DNA from: Alistipes sp.
GTDB lineage: Bacteria; Bacteroidota; Bacteroidia; Bacteroidales; Rikenellaceae
Direction: 5' to 3'
NCBI GenBank assembly: GCA_020026375.1
Contig: JAHHQN010000004.1
Span: 1-64,000 of the forward strand
Length of the DNA: 64,000 bases
The notes below the pieces were generated by a model. That model had not been told where the DNA came from, searched no databases, and saw nothing but the letters and a program-made list of their open reading frames with translations. This document shows, piece by piece, positions 41,636-50,476 of the stretch. A program made the position numbers and the translations under genes. Numbering within the stretch: position 1 is the stretch's first letter; every line of letters starts with the position of its first letter.

Positions 41636-44305
41636 CTACATCTGGAAGTTTGCAGGATTGGCGAAGTCGAACTCATCGCTGAGAGGCTTCATGTCCATGT
41701 ACTCGAACTGACCGTCCTTAACCAGCTTGAAGCGGAAGGCATGGGTCGAGCTCGTCACGGTCTTGCCGATGAAAATCTTGATGTTGAAGGTATAGATAGT
41801 TTCGATACCGTCAATGACTTTCACGTCGGAGTGCTTCTGGTTGACGGCCTTGACCATCAACTCGGCAAACTGACGCTCGATTTTCTCGTAGAAGGCAGCG
41901 TGTGCGGCAGCCTTCTCCTCGGGAGTGCCGCTGTTGTACTTCTCGAATACCGAGATGTCCTCACCGGCTTTCTCCCATGCTGTGATGGTCTTGCCGAGTC
42001 TCCAGTCGAGGTTGTGCTTGTAGATCGAGCAACCGCTGTATCTTTCGGTCTCTACCTTGCCGTTGTAATCTTCTGCATATGCGGGCTTGTTCGCTTTGAT
42101 GTCATCAATACAAATACTGAAGTACTCGTCAGCGAGGTCCTCTGCTTCTCTGGTACCCAACTCGATGACCAGGCTGGGGTTATACAGCCACTTGCCGTCC
42201 TTCTTGTTGAAGGGAGCGGTCTCCTCGATCTTGTCACCCGATGTCATCACCCATTCGCCACCGATGAAGGTGTACTCGTCGGCGCGCAACGAAGTCTCCT
42301 TGTTGGCGTAGAAGTAGTAACCTACCGTGATGGTGAAGTCGGGCTTGGCGTAGGGGTACTTGAGTGTGAGGAAGGTGGGCAGATAATCTGCGGGCTTGAA
42401 CGAGTCGCTGAAGTTGTCGTGCGATGCACCCATCTGGACGAAATCCTCGTGGTTGACCATAATCACGTCACGTGCCGCGTCCCAGGTTGTGCCGTTGAAC
42501 TTGTAGGCTGCAATAACGGTGGTGGTCACGGCTGCACGGGTGGCGAATACGGCCTTTGTCGATGCCGAAGCCTCCTTGATGTCGGTGACGAAGGTATTTA
42601 CATACTTGCCTCCGGAAACACCGGTCAGATAACCTGTAACCACTACGCTTTTGCCGTTCAATGACTCGGGAACTATTGTGGCGTCTACATCCTTGAGGCT
42701 GCCCTGTGCAGTGGCGGTGCCGTCAACGATGATGTTGTAATATTTGCCCGAGATGGAGAGGGTACCCGTGTATGTTGCGTGAACAGAGGTGTAGTTCTCC
42801 AGATAGCTATCCAGGTCTGCCGCATTCATTACGCGTGCAGCGGGTGCTGTGACATTGAAGTCGCTGGTGTTCAGCTTGGCAACGGAAGTGGCGTTGATCT
42901 TGTTGATTTTGTTCCATGCATCGGTTGTACCCTCCGCCGAAATCACATCACCCACCTTCAGCGAAGCGTCCATGTTCGAGGGCTGCACATTGATGTAGCC
43001 GGTACAGTCGCTGATCATGTAGCCGCGGGTGTTGATTGCCATAATCTGACCCTTGATTTTCACGTTGCTCTTGTCGGCAGCCTTCAGTGCCTCAACAACG
43101 GTTGCAACCTTCTCGGCAGCAGTACCGTCAACGCTCAACAGCTCGGTAGCCATCATATTGATATATGAAGGTTTGCCGTCGTCCTTGTTCTTGCTGTAAG
43201 AGTAGATATAACCCTTTATCTTCAGGGTCTTGCCTGCTACCGACTCGTTGAGCACTGCCAGGTTGGCGTAGGGGAAGCTGCCCTTGAGCGACGAACCCTC
43301 AACCTCGAAGTTGTGGTATTTGCCGCCGGAGAAGGTGTACTTGCCGGTCAGCTCCACATACTTTACCGAAGGAGCTGCGGGGTAGTCCTGGAACTCTGCA
43401 CCGCTCATGGCTGTGGCAGCGGGTGCTGTGAACTTGGTGTCCTTCTCGACGTATGCCAGCTCGGGCTTCTCGAACTGAAGACCGCCACGCTCGCCCACGT
43501 TGCCTTCCACGGTGATGATGTCACCTACCGAGTAGGTGGAAGGTGCACCCAGGAAAATGAAGATACGGTCCTTCTCGGTATCACCGTCGGCGATGACCAG
43601 ACCGCAGTTGTTGGTGGCAAGAACGGTCGCCTTTACAGTGGCGGTCTGACCTGCCGACAACTTGCTGATGGGGGTGTAGGCCGAAGGAGTCTCACCGCCC
43701 TCGCCGCCGTTGGAAGGCTCCTGCTCCGAGAACTTGTAGGAAGCGATGACATAGTCACCCTCCTTGGCATCGGGCTGAGTCTCTTTCAGAATGGCGGGAA
43801 TGTAACGCTCGGCAGGTTTGCCGGGAGTGAAATAGGCTGCCGAGACACCCTCGTCGGCCCATGCTGCCGCGTAGTCGTCGCCGGAGAGTTTATACTCCTT
43901 GGCACCCGATACACCCAACACGGTCTCGGGATACTCCGAACGCAGCGTGTTGTAGGTGACCATTACCGACGAACCGTTGGAGAGGTGGTAAGCGAAATCC
44001 TCCTGAAGGAAGGCGGGGAGATAGTCCTTTGCCTGAATCTTGTCGGAGAAGGTCTTGTCGATAGCCACACGTTTCAACTCCTCGGTGAGGTTGTTGTTCT
44101 CGGCGAGCTTCTTGTTGATTCTGTTGTTGGCAATCTGTGAATACTCCTCATCGGTTAGGGTGTGCTTGAGCGTCTGTGCATCAACGAACTCCTTGTCGGG
44201 GTCATAACCGTCGAGATGTTCGTTGTTGTAGTCGTCAACTTCACACGCTGTGATGAAAGCCATGGGGACAAGCGCCAGAAGATACTTTAAGATATGCTTA
44301 TTCAT
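41636..44305 (-). CDS. Large surface lipoprotein with OB-fold-like repeats, partner of the TonB receptor
   Basis: An 889-residue lipoprotein (AFITAC, cysteine 21). After an acidic start, a short module with a DYLP-type motif appears at residues 87-110 (AKDYLPAFL), 162-192 (AERYIPAIL) and again at 631-665 (PADYLPTFL). Between them are four OB-fold-like beta repeats at about 208-292, 296-392, 396-480 and 484-578, each with a VGDIITVEG- or VKIKGQI-type strand. Similar OB folds occur in secreted nucleases and DUF5689/DUF6359-type lipoproteins. Located 11 bp after the TonB receptor gene, in the place where SusD usually sits. I do not know its ligand. Confidence 0.75.
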   Translation of the reverse strand: MNKHILKYLLALVPMAFITACEVDDYNNEHLDGYDPDKEFVDAQTLKHTLTDEEYSQIANNRINKKLAENNNLTEELKRVAIDKTFSDKIQAKDYLPAFLQEDFAYHLSNGSSVMVTYNTLRSEYPETVLGVSGAKEYKLSGDDYAAAWADEGVSAAYFTPGKPAERYIPAILKETQPDAKEGDYVIASYKFSEQEPSNGGEGGETPSAYTPISKLSAGQTATVKATVLATNNCGLVIADGDTEKDRIFIFLGAPSTYSVGDIITVEGNVGERGGLQFEKPELAYVEKDTKFTAPAATAMSGAEFQDYPAAPSVKYVELTGKYTFSGGKYHNFEVEGSSLKGSFPYANLAVLNESVAGKTLKIKGYIYSYSKNKDDGKPSYINMMATELLSVDGTAAEKVATVVEALKAADKSNVKIKGQIMAINTRGYMISDCTGYINVQPSNMDASLKVGDVISAEGTTDAWNKINKINATSVAKLNTSDFNVTAPAARVMNAADLDSYLENYTSVHATYTGTLSISGKYYNIIVDGTATAQGSLKDVDATIVPESLNGKSVVVTGYLTGVSGGKYVNTFVTDIKEASASTKAVFATRAAVTTTVIAAYKFNGTTWDAARDVIMVNHEDFVQMGASHDNFSDSFKPADYLPTFLTLKYPYAKPDFTITVGYYFYANKETSLRADEYTFIGGEWVMTSGDKIEETAPFNKKDGKWLYNPSLVIELGTREAEDLADEYFSICIDDIKANKPAYAEDYNGKVETERYSGCSIYKHNLDWRLGKTITAWEKAGEDISVFEKYNSGTPEEKAAAHAAFYEKIERQFAELMVKAVNQKHSDVKVIDGIETIYTFNIKIFIGKTVTSSTHAFRFKLVKDGQFEYMDMKPLSDEFDFANPANFQM

Positions 44306-44316
44306 GGTTGTTTCAA

Positions 44317-47031
44317 TTAGAAGTTAATTTTAAATCTTACAGTGTAGGTACGACCGAAGGCGTAGAATACATTGCTGATGTTCTGCCATGTGCTGTTCAG
44401 GTCGGTCATGTTGCTTGCGTCCATGATGTAGTGGTAGTCATACACGTTGTTGACATTACCATAGAGCGTAGCACGGATATTGCCGATTTTGAACGAGTAG
44501 CTGGCCGACAGGTCCATCTGATGACCCCAGGGCAGCTTGTAGGGCTGGTTGACCACGATGGTCTTGTTGGCTGCGAGCTTGGGGAGTTTGTAGTCGGTGT
44601 AGTTGTTGGCATATACATTCCAGTCTGCGCTGAAACGGAAACCCTTCATGGGGCGTACCGTAACACCGAGAGCCGAGGTGATCTGTGCCGAACCGCCGAC
44701 CTTTACACCCTTCTGTGCCAACTCTACCCAACCATGGTCTTCACCCATGATTTCGCTGGCCACACCGATGATGTTACCCTTGTTGTCTACCTTTGCGGGC
44801 TGACCCTCCGAGTCATAGATATAACCCTTCGAGTTGCTGTCCCACTGCCAGTCGCCGACAGAGAGCATACCGGTGATGTCCAACCAACGGGTGGGGGTGT
44901 AGCGGAAGTCCATTTCGATACCCATGTGGCGTGCATCGACACCCGACAGGTTGACCGTACCGTAATTGCCGTTCTCCATGTTGAAGGTCTTGACAACAGC
45001 CTTGTCCATCCACATGGTGTAGTAACCGTTGAGATTCAATACGAAGTTCGAAGTCTTGAAACCGTAGCCCAGCTCCACGGAAGCCACATGCTCGTTGATG
45101 GGGTTGGGGTTGGTCTTGTGGCTGTTGGAGCAGCTCAGGAAGACTCCGTTCTCGAGGAAGGGGGCGCGGCTGATGTAACCGGCGTTGAAGAATACGTTGT
45201 TCTTCTCGTTGATGTTGTAGTTCATACCGGCCTTGACTACACCGCCCAGGTAGTTCTTATGCTCCGACTCGGCATGTGCTGCATCGTAGTACATGCGGTC
45301 GTAACGCCAGTAACCTGTGTTGGAGATCGAACCCGATACAAAAGCGGTCAGGTCCTTGTGAGACCACTCGAGCTGAGCGAATACACCTTCCGAGTGAATG
45401 TGGCTGTCGTAGTCGCGGTAAATCTTGTCGCCTACGGTCAGGTGCTGGTACTTCCAGTTGGGGTCGGCAGCAGCTGCATTGTTCAGCGGATTCACATTCT
45501 TACGGTTCTTGTTATCCATGTAGTACTGACCGTCGTAGAGGTCGATGATCTCGTTGTTGTGCTCACCGATGTAATAACGCACGTCGATACCTGCCGACAA
45601 CTCCAGCGACTTGGAAATCTGGTTGGTGTAGGTCGACAACAGACCGTACCACATGTGGCTGTTCGACGACTTGGCCATAATCATCTTCGAACCTCTGTCG
45701 CTGGCGGCGTTCAGCTCCTGAATGGCAGCGTAGTTGAACGTACCGTCGGGATTGCGGTATTTCCAGTTCAGCGAACCGTCCTGTGCAGTGGAGAACCAGT
45801 CGTAACGCAGGTCGGCCGAGCCGTCCTTGATACCGTCACCCGAGTAACCGCCACCGCGGCCGATTGACATGTAGAGTGCCGACGAGAGCGACGACTTCTC
45901 GTTGATCTGCCACTGGTGGTTCAACGAAATCTGGGGCTTGTGGTACTCATTGAAGTTGGTGGTGCGTACACGGCCGTACTTGTCGCGACCGTAGCTGGGG
46001 TTGTAGCGGTACTTCATCTTCTCGCCGACGATGTGACCGATTTTGGTGTAGTCGTCGATGGTCAGACCGTTCGAACGCTGTGCGTGCTTCTGGGGCGCAC
46101 CGAACGCGGTCAGTGACAACTGATGGTGTACGTTGATTCGCTTCGAGATGTTGACGAACCAGTTGTAACCCTCATACTCGGTACCCTGGATATAACCGTC
46201 ACCCCAACGCTTTGCGCCGAGGATAGACAGCGCCCAGCCCTTCTCGTTCAAACCTGTCGACAGGCTGAATGAAAGGTTGTAGGCATTGTCGTTACCCACA
46301 CCGAAAGAGAAGGTGCCGCCTCGTTTGGCGTCGATGCTGTTGGTCACCACGTTGATGGAGCCGCCGACCGAAGGTGAAGCCACCTTCTGGGCACCCATAC
46401 CGCGCTGGGTCTGCATCGAACGGGTCACGTCGGAAAGACCAGCCCAGTTCGACCAGTAGACCTTACCGTTCTCCATACCGTTGACGGGAACACCGTTGAT
46501 CATCACGGCCACGTTCTCGGGCTTGAAACCACGCATGTTGATTTTCGAGTCACCGTAACCGCCACCGCTCTTGGTAACATAGACACCGGGGGTCGACTTC
46601 AGGATTTCGGGGAACTCCTGACCGCCGAGCTTGTAGCTGATGTGCTCTGCATTGACGGTTGAGAGCGCAACAGGGGTCTTACGCTGTACGGCGATAGACT
46701 GCGAGATGACGACGTCCTGCAATGCCACTGCATCGGGGTCGAGCTGGATAGTACCCAGCACGGTCTTGCTGCCTTTCAGCTGCTTGCTCACCGAAACGTA
46801 GCCGATGTAGTTGATCTGAATCTCTTTGGCATCGGTCTTCAGGGTGAAGTTACCGTCGATGTCGGTGCTGGTACCCTGCGAAGTTCCGGGAACGATGATG
46901 GAGGCACCGATAAGCGGTTCGCCGTTCTCATCGACAATCTTACCCGAAATGAGGCTCTGTGCAAAAGCGGTCGATGCACAGAAGGCCGTCAGGGACGCAG
47001 TCATGAGGAAATGTAGTAAATGTTTCTTCAT
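44317..47031 (-). CDS. TonB-dependent outer-membrane receptor with carboxypeptidase-regulatory-like N-domain
   Basis: A 904-residue transporter. Signal peptide (MKKHLLHFLMTASLTAF), a CarboxypepD-reg-like domain (SGKIVDENGEPLIGASIIVPG, residues 28-100), a plug domain (FPEILKSTPGVYVTKSGGGYG, NMRGFKPENVAVMINGVPVNG) and a 22-strand barrel ending in aromatic RFKINF. It lacks the ~1000-residue length of SusC. The only partner is the OB-fold lipoprotein, so the substrate is not clearly a glycan. In Bacteroidetes such receptors also occur with DUF5689 and nuclease genes, which hints at nucleotide or phosphate-rich substrates, a weak inference. Confidence 0.93.
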   Translation of the reverse strand: MKKHLLHFLMTASLTAFCASTAFAQSLISGKIVDENGEPLIGASIIVPGTSQGTSTDIDGNFTLKTDAKEIQINYIGYVSVSKQLKGSKTVLGTIQLDPDAVALQDVVISQSIAVQRKTPVALSTVNAEHISYKLGGQEFPEILKSTPGVYVTKSGGGYGDSKINMRGFKPENVAVMINGVPVNGMENGKVYWSNWAGLSDVTRSMQTQRGMGAQKVASPSVGGSINVVTNSIDAKRGGTFSFGVGNDNAYNLSFSLSTGLNEKGWALSILGAKRWGDGYIQGTEYEGYNWFVNISKRINVHHQLSLTAFGAPQKHAQRSNGLTIDDYTKIGHIVGEKMKYRYNPSYGRDKYGRVRTTNFNEYHKPQISLNHQWQINEKSSLSSALYMSIGRGGGYSGDGIKDGSADLRYDWFSTAQDGSLNWKYRNPDGTFNYAAIQELNAASDRGSKMIMAKSSNSHMWYGLLSTYTNQISKSLELSAGIDVRYYIGEHNNEIIDLYDGQYYMDNKNRKNVNPLNNAAAADPNWKYQHLTVGDKIYRDYDSHIHSEGVFAQLEWSHKDLTAFVSGSISNTGYWRYDRMYYDAAHAESEHKNYLGGVVKAGMNYNINEKNNVFFNAGYISRAPFLENGVFLSCSNSHKTNPNPINEHVASVELGYGFKTSNFVLNLNGYYTMWMDKAVVKTFNMENGNYGTVNLSGVDARHMGIEMDFRYTPTRWLDITGMLSVGDWQWDSNSKGYIYDSEGQPAKVDNKGNIIGVASEIMGEDHGWVELAQKGVKVGGSAQITSALGVTVRPMKGFRFSADWNVYANNYTDYKLPKLAANKTIVVNQPYKLPWGHQMDLSASYSFKIGNIRATLYGNVNNVYDYHYIMDASNMTDLNSTWQNISNVFYAFGRTYTVRFKINF

Positions 47032-47848
47032 ACTTTTGATAATTAATAAATTTGTTGATTAGGTTTTTTCGAATGTTTCTTTTCTCTGTTTCTTGTTATG
47101 TTTTTATTTGTGTGAATATTCCGTGAATGTGAGTTTAGTTTTTCTTAAAATTTACAAATTAAGTGATAAATTTTAAAATATAGCATCATTTCCTCCCTTT
47201 GGTTTTTAATGCTTTGCCGGAGAGGGGTAATGCTTTACAAATATACGCCAAATATTTCAGGGTTGCAACTAAAACCATTTAAATATAGGCCTTGAACGTC
47301 GATTTATGAGGCTTTTGGGGCGATTTCCGTATTTGTTGTGCATTCTCATTTTGTCAGCTTTTATCGTAAGAATGCAAATGACGAAAAGTGGTAATGTTTT
47401 GCAATTTTTTAATTATTAAACAGGCTTGTTGGTGTTGTTTATTGTAACGGGACGAAAACTGTAAGATGGAGATTGAAAGTTCGTGACAGATAATCAAGAT
47501 AAACGGCCGGAGAGTACTTCCGGCCGTGAGTATTGATGATGGATAATTTGTTATTATAAAATTTTAAAAACTATAAAGCGAGCCATTTTGCGCTCGTTTT
47601 TGTATGAAATTAATTGAATTGTAGTGCAATAGCGGGCTTTTCCGGGCGCATCTCATAGAATAAACGTGGTGTACGGCTCCGAATCTTGCTATTTGGCAGA
47701 GATGAGGACAAGGAATGGTTTATGGATATTAATAAATTTTAATAATAATAACCCTTTGCATTTCCGTACATCGATTCTCCGTCACCGTTTTTAATTGCAA
47801 GTCATTGTCCTGTTTGGCTGCAAGACCGAATTTCGACGCAGGTGCGAC
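47032..47848. other. 817-bp intergenic region between the TonB receptor and cbiO genes
   Basis: AT-rich with no convincing ORF on either strand. It holds the receptor promoter (47238-47245), a direct repeat next to it, a 9-bp inverted repeat ACGGCCGGA at 47503-47527 without a T tract, and a weak GCGAGC hairpin with TTTTT near 47577-47601. No tRNA, riboswitch or mobile-element ends are recognisable. Confidence 0.6.
47238..47268 (-). promoter_or_regulatory. Promoter of the TonB receptor operon
   Basis: On the minus strand TATATTTG (47238-47245) with TTG at 47266-47268 about 20 nt upstream. It predicts a leader of roughly 200 nt. Confidence 0.6.
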
Positions 47849-48595
47849 TCATGGGGTTTGCCCTGTGTGACGGCAGATGCGAGGCGCTTCCAGTGAGCAG
47901 GCTTCCAGCAGGGCGGTGTCGCCGAATACCGTGTCGATATCGGCGTCGGCCACGACCTTCCCGTCATTGAGCACGATGGTTCTTTCACAAATTTCGGCGG
48001 CCATTTCCATGTCATGTGTGGCGATGAGCAGCGTGTGGTCGAACTGTTTGACAAGCCGCATAATCTGCCGTCGCGAATGGGGGTCGAGGGCGGCTGTCGG
48101 TTCGTCCATCACCAGAATGGAGGGTTCCATGGCGAGCACGGTGGCGATGGCGACTCTCTTCTTCTGTCCGCCCGAGAGCTGGAAAGGGGACTGGTGTCTC
48201 AGATCGAGGGCTTCGACCCGACGCAGCGACTCCTCGACACGGCGTTCCACCTCCTTGGCGTTGAGCTGCATGTTCTCCGGTCCGAAGGCCACGTCCTCCT
48301 CCACGGTGGGCATGAACAGCTGGTTGTCGGGATCCTGGAATACCAGTCCCACATTTTGGCGGGTACTCCTCACGGTCTTGCGGTCGAGAGGAATGCCGCC
48401 TATCGAGATTTCACCGGCCGAGGGCATCAGTAGCCCGTTGAGATGGAGCATGAGGGTAGATTTTCCGGCACCGTTGGCCCCCAGCAGGGCAATCTTCTCG
48501 CCGTGGGTGATGTGGAACGATACGTCGGAGAGGGCCTGCCGACCGTTGGGATAGGTGTGGCAGACATGTGAAAAACGTATGAAATGATGGCTCAT
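47849..48595 (-). CDS. cbiO: Nickel/cobalt ECF transporter ATPase (CbiO/NikO)
   Basis: A 248-residue ABC ATPase that powers the CbiMQ importer. Walker A GANGAGKST (residues 39-47), Q-loop FQDPDNQLF, the ABC signature LSGGQKKRVAIA and Walker B ILVMDEPTAALD followed by a H-loop histidine (IATHD). The VFQDPDNQLF form is typical of ECF ATPases. Last gene of the urease-transport run; 9 bp after cbiQ. Position beside urease supports nickel as the substrate. Confidence 0.92.
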   Translation of the reverse strand: MSHHFIRFSHVCHTYPNGRQALSDVSFHITHGEKIALLGANGAGKSTLMLHLNGLLMPSAGEISIGGIPLDRKTVRSTRQNVGLVFQDPDNQLFMPTVEEDVAFGPENMQLNAKEVERRVEESLRRVEALDLRHQSPFQLSGGQKKRVAIATVLAMEPSILVMDEPTAALDPHSRRQIMRLVKQFDHTLLIATHDMEMAAEICERTIVLNDGKVVADADIDTVFGDTALLEACSLEAPRICRHTGQTP

Positions 48596-48604
48596 GATAT
48601 GAAA

Positions 48605-49414
48605 TTATAACAGATGGCGGAACCGCACTTCCGCAGGGTGGAAAAAACGCAGGAGGACAAAGAATACGCACCATGTTCCCGTGAAGAGCGAGTCGCGTCT
48701 GGTCCAGTGGCCGGTGTATCGGCCGGTGGTGGGGAGAGTGCCGTCGAAACCGCGTGCGGCCATTGCCTGTCCCACCACCCGGGCGCGGTCGAAGGTGCGT
48801 ATCATCAGCTGGCCGACGATTTGTCCCCACACTTTCAGCGGATAGGACTTGCGTCCGAAACTGCGCGCCTCGACGGCTCGTGACATCTTGAGAGCCTCCT
48901 GCAGCAACACATAAATGTAGCGGTAGATGAAGAGCAGCAGCGAAGAGAATATCGAGGGGCAGCCCATGCGCTGCAGTCCGCGGCAGAGGTTGTAGCAACC
49001 CGTGGCGTTCATCAGCAGAAGGACGGCCTGCACCGAGAGCAGTGCGCGGAGAATGATGGCCGTGAAGGTCACCCAGCCGCGTGAGACGACGATGTGACCG
49101 ACCCGAAAGCTCGGCACAGTGTCATAGAAGATGTTGAACACGCCGATGAAAACGACGAACGGAAGTACGACCAGTGAGCGGCGGAAGATACGTGGAAACG
49201 AGAAGCCTCCGCAGGCGGCGAGCAGTATGGGGTAGAGTGCATACATCATCAGCTCCGACAGTCGAGTCAGAGGGGTGGAGAGCAGGGTGGCGAGAAACAG
49301 GAGGGTGACGATGATTTTGGCCCGCGCATCAATAAAATGGAGCGGAGTGTCCATTTGTGCGCTCCGCTCCATATCATCAAGTTCCGAAAGCATTCTTTCG
49401 AGAGAGAGTCTCAT
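48605..49414 (-). CDS. cbiQ: Nickel/cobalt ECF transporter transmembrane protein (CbiQ/NikQ)
   Basis: A 269-residue membrane protein with several helices (TLLFLATLLSTPL, VVLPFVVFIGVFNIF, IFSSLLLFIYRYIYVLL) and the coupling motifs of the ECF T component, ALKMSRAVEARSFG and VVGQAMAARGFDG. The start at 49414 gives an ATGA overlap with cbiM; the longer frame runs into cbiM in another frame. It links the CbiM substrate-binding subunit to the CbiO ATPase in the inner membrane. Confidence 0.9.
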   Translation of the reverse strand: MRLSLERMLSELDDMERSAQMDTPLHFIDARAKIIVTLLFLATLLSTPLTRLSELMMYALYPILLAACGGFSFPRIFRRSLVVLPFVVFIGVFNIFYDTVPSFRVGHIVVSRGWVTFTAIILRALLSVQAVLLLMNATGCYNLCRGLQRMGCPSIFSSLLLFIYRYIYVLLQEALKMSRAVEARSFGRKSYPLKVWGQIVGQLMIRTFDRARVVGQAMAARGFDGTLPTTGRYTGHWTRRDSLFTGTWCVFFVLLRFFHPAEVRFRHLL

Positions 49415-50475
49415 GCCTTCTTGCGATGTCGTGAACCTATAAGTACGCCGGCCAGCAGGGCGACGATAATCAGTATGCTGCAACCGATGACTCCCGAGAA
49501 CGAGGTGCCGTATTCCTGAAGCGAGGAGGTGTCGCCTTCGAGTACGACCTGGGTCATGTGGGTGTGGTCATGCGAGTGCGAATGGCCGTGTGCATGGTCA
49601 TAAGCATGAGAATGAGCATGTCCGTGGTCATGATTATGGTCATGGGCGACGGCCGTCTGTTCGGTGGAGTGGCTGTGGTGTGCCGCGGTCGAGGAGTGCG
49701 ACGAACCTATTCCCGATGCGCATACTCCGATAAGAAGTGCCGCCAGCAGAATGCCTACCAGCGAGTGTTTGAGTTTGATGCTCCTCAGATTGCGCGGACG
49801 ACCCTCGCTGTAGGCCGACACCAGCAGTTCGGGTCGGTTGAGCTGCACGACATAGAGGACGGCGGTTGTGGCCAGACCCTCGAAGATGCCCAGCACCAGG
49901 TGAATGGGCAGCATGAACCACAGGAATTGTCCCAGCGGCAGGGCGGTGATGCCCGAAGCCTCGGTTTCGAGGGTGACGGCCAATGCGCCGATGACCAGAG
50001 CGAAGGCCGAGGCCAGCACCGATGCGCTGAGTATCCTGCCCAGCGAGGCGCCTTTGTGCATCAGCGGACGGAAGATGAGCGGATAGGCTACCAGCGTGGA
50101 CAAGGCGGCCATGTTGAAGATGTTGCAGCCCAGGGCCATGACACCTCCGGCGGACAAGAGCAGACATTGGAGTATCAATATCGCACTGAGTGTGAGAAAG
50201 GCCGCCCACGGCCCCAGTACGGCGGCCAGCAGAATGCCGCCTACGATGTGGCCGCTGGAGCCTGTTCCCGGAATGGAGAAGTGAATCATCTGGGCGGCAA
50301 AGATGAATGCGCCCATGACGCCCATCAGCGGCAGCAATTCCTCCTTGTTGTCGTTGGTGGTGCTGTTTTTCGAGGGGTGTTTGAGCTTGTAGACCGAGAG
50401 TCCGAGCAAGCCCAGTGAGAGGACTCCCGCGGTGACGAAGACCGGAGGGGAGACCAAAGCGTCTGACATGTGCAT
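49411..50475 (-). CDS. cbiM: Nickel/cobalt ECF substrate-binding protein, CbiM with fused CbiN-like end and His-rich loop
   Basis: A 354-residue polytopic protein. The N-terminus MHMSDALVSP puts His2 at the metal site, which fixes the start at 50475 rather than the internal ATG at residue 3. HFSIPGTGSSGHIVGG is the second metal-binding motif. After the core comes a loop of alternating histidines (HDHNHDHGHAHSHAYDH, residues about 277-310), then a C-terminal helix preceded by the GTSFSG segment that replaces a separate CbiN/NikN. His richness next to urease strongly suggests nickel. Overlaps cbiQ by 4 bp and follows the urea transporter by 1 bp. Confidence 0.92.
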   Translation of the reverse strand: MHMSDALVSPPVFVTAGVLSLGLLGLSVYKLKHPSKNSTTNDNKEELLPLMGVMGAFIFAAQMIHFSIPGTGSSGHIVGGILLAAVLGPWAAFLTLSAILILQCLLLSAGGVMALGCNIFNMAALSTLVAYPLIFRPLMHKGASLGRILSASVLASAFALVIGALAVTLETEASGITALPLGQFLWFMLPIHLVLGIFEGLATTAVLYVVQLNRPELLVSAYSEGRPRNLRSIKLKHSLVGILLAALLIGVCASGIGSSHSSTAAHHSHSTEQTAVAHDHNHDHGHAHSHAYDHAHGHSHSHDHTHMTQVVLEGDTSSLQEYGTSFSGVIGCSILIIVALLAGVLIGSRHRKKA

Positions 50476-50476
50476 G

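Noticed and set aside
41636..47031. Classical SusCD polysaccharide-utilisation locus
   Set aside because: The receptor is shorter than SusC, there is no SusD fold visible in its partner, and no glycosidase lies in the same operon.
47032..47848. Cobalamin or other riboswitch in the leader of the TonB receptor or before cbiO
   Set aside because: No B12-box or other conserved riboswitch core was recognisable in the region.
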